From the NCBI GenBank assembly GCA_028023455.1, contig JAQFVV010012546.1, forward strand, positions 331,501-395,500: DNA of 64,000 bases, written 5' to 3'. Source of the stretch: Epiperipatus broadwayi (Eukaryota; Onychophora; Udeonychophora; Euonychophora; Peripatidae). A program made the position numbers and the translations under genes. Under the pieces are notes generated by a model. It was not told where the DNA came from. It was given only the letters and a program-made list of their open reading frames with translations, and searched no databases. How positions within the stretch are numbered: the first letter of the stretch is position 1; each line of letters starts with the position of its first letter. Of this stretch, positions 62,932 through 64,000 are shown piece by piece.

Positions 62932-64000
62932 TATGCATACAGTAAGTTAGAACTTAAATACTTAAATGTTATCTACTGCTATATTTTGAAATGTGTTGCT
63001 TTATGTGCTATCAGTTTTGTAATATTACTATATGGAAATTAAAAATTTGCATACCTTTTGACAATTGACTAAACAAAAAGATATTAGTATCATGATATTG
63101 ATATTTTTGTGAGAAATATTATAGATACATTATTTCTTATGTACATATTGTAATTTCTATTACTTTGACTATTGTTAATGAAATATGCAAATAGAAATGA
63201 ATAATAAAGTCATTAATTAAATCAACTTTATTTGATAAAAGAGTTTATGAATTTTAAGTTATTTTATATTTTACAAACATATTTTTTTAATGATAGTGTT
63301 TCACATCAAAGTTCTAAATAATACATGTTGTCACTTTTACAGAAATCCTATCAAAAAAAGAAAAAAAAAATGTTAGATTAAAAAAGCACTTGTTAAAAAT
63401 GTAATATTAAAATAAATCTTACAAAGTGAAAATTGTTTATTAAACAGATAATCAGAATTCAAGGAGAATTAATATTTACTAATTATGTAAATGCAATCCA
63501 AAAATGTAATTTTATTTGCATTAAGCAAAATTAAAAAAAAGAAAGAAAGCAATTGTGATTTCAATATTTTAAAAGGAATATAAAAACTTAAAAAGATAAC
63601 AAAAAAAAATATTATTAGCATTTTTAGAACACGTCATAAGTGTAAATAATCATCTAAATTTAAAAAAAGTACATTAAAAATGAATTTTGCAATAACTTTT
63701 CAAATTAATACGTGAAACATAAATACATTCTCATACATTGATTTTTTTTTTTAGACTCTTCATTTGATATCTTGTGGTATTGGTTTGTAATTTTAGCATT
63801 CCTAACATCTTATTTAATTGAAGCTCTTCGTGATATTCTATTTACAATCTTACTATCTTCCCAATAAAATCAATCAAAAAAAAGTATCATTGAAATAATT
63901 TTTATAACAAAACTGCGCTCAAGTTGACTGTATAATATTTATTTAGGAAATCTGTTATCATTCATTCATTTTGCATGCCTACTCCAATAAAAATGTCTGC
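62932..64000. other. AT-rich intergenic DNA to window end, nothing recognised
   Basis: No coding, RNA or repeat family recognised. Confidence 0.6.

Overview
The window is very AT-rich animal nuclear DNA with no intact gene. It holds simple repeats and remnants of several retroelement classes: two non-LTR retrotransposon lineages, Penelope-like elements with GIY-YIG endonuclease remains, tRNA-derived SINEs, foldback elements and a short retroposon family carrying a hammerhead-ribozyme-like fold. This mix points to an invertebrate metazoan. A mollusc, possibly a cephalopod, is my guess from the element spectrum, but nothing here is decisive and other AT-rich invertebrates (for example arachnids) are not excluded.

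Layout. 171-6267 is a full-length but broken Tx1/L1-like LINE between 14-bp target-site duplications (TSDs). 7.2-8.3 kb has an old ribozyme-like repeat and a Penelope endonuclease remnant. 9.8-11.0 kb has a foldback element and a ribozyme-like retroposon. 11-24.6 kb is almost featureless AT-rich DNA, broken by a CCAAT/CRE-containing island (~16 kb), one possible small coding exon (17.84-17.90 kb, minus) and a CTA microsatellite (20.3 kb). 24.6-28.4 kb is a nested scrapyard: a decayed RTE/BovB-like LINE, an inverted Tx1-like ORF1 fragment between two copies of the same RTE segment, and a foldback element. 32.1-33.9 kb has two tiny SINEs with clear TSDs and the 3' end of a second RTE copy. 35.6 kb is a near-perfect palindrome. 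37.9-38.6 kb is a 5'-truncated Tx1-like LINE. 39.4 kb is a foldback copy of the ribozyme-like retroposon.

At about 40.6 kb the strand composition flips (C>G to the left, G>C to the right), and a CCAAT/TATA promoter-like motif lies at 41.66-41.70 kb. The region from 45 kb on carries Penelope 3'-end structures (45.4 and 52.1 kb), twin AT palindromes (46.4 kb), more ribozyme-like retroposons (47.1, 48.6, 56.0 kb), an (AAT)n tract of about 81 units, a Penelope remnant between ~180-bp inverted repeats (54.14-55.14 kb), and a 480-bp compound GATA/GATG tetranucleotide array (60.5-61.0 kb).

How the parts fit. The main biological theme is retroposition. Autonomous Penelope-like and LINE elements are present as wrecks. 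Beside them are short non-coding repeats with TSDs of variable length (11, 16 and about 17 bp). One of these families folds with a hammerhead-type core, with pairing retained across copies that differ in sequence. This resembles the known association of hammerhead ribozymes with Penelope-like elements and with retrozymes, and is the most interesting part of the window.
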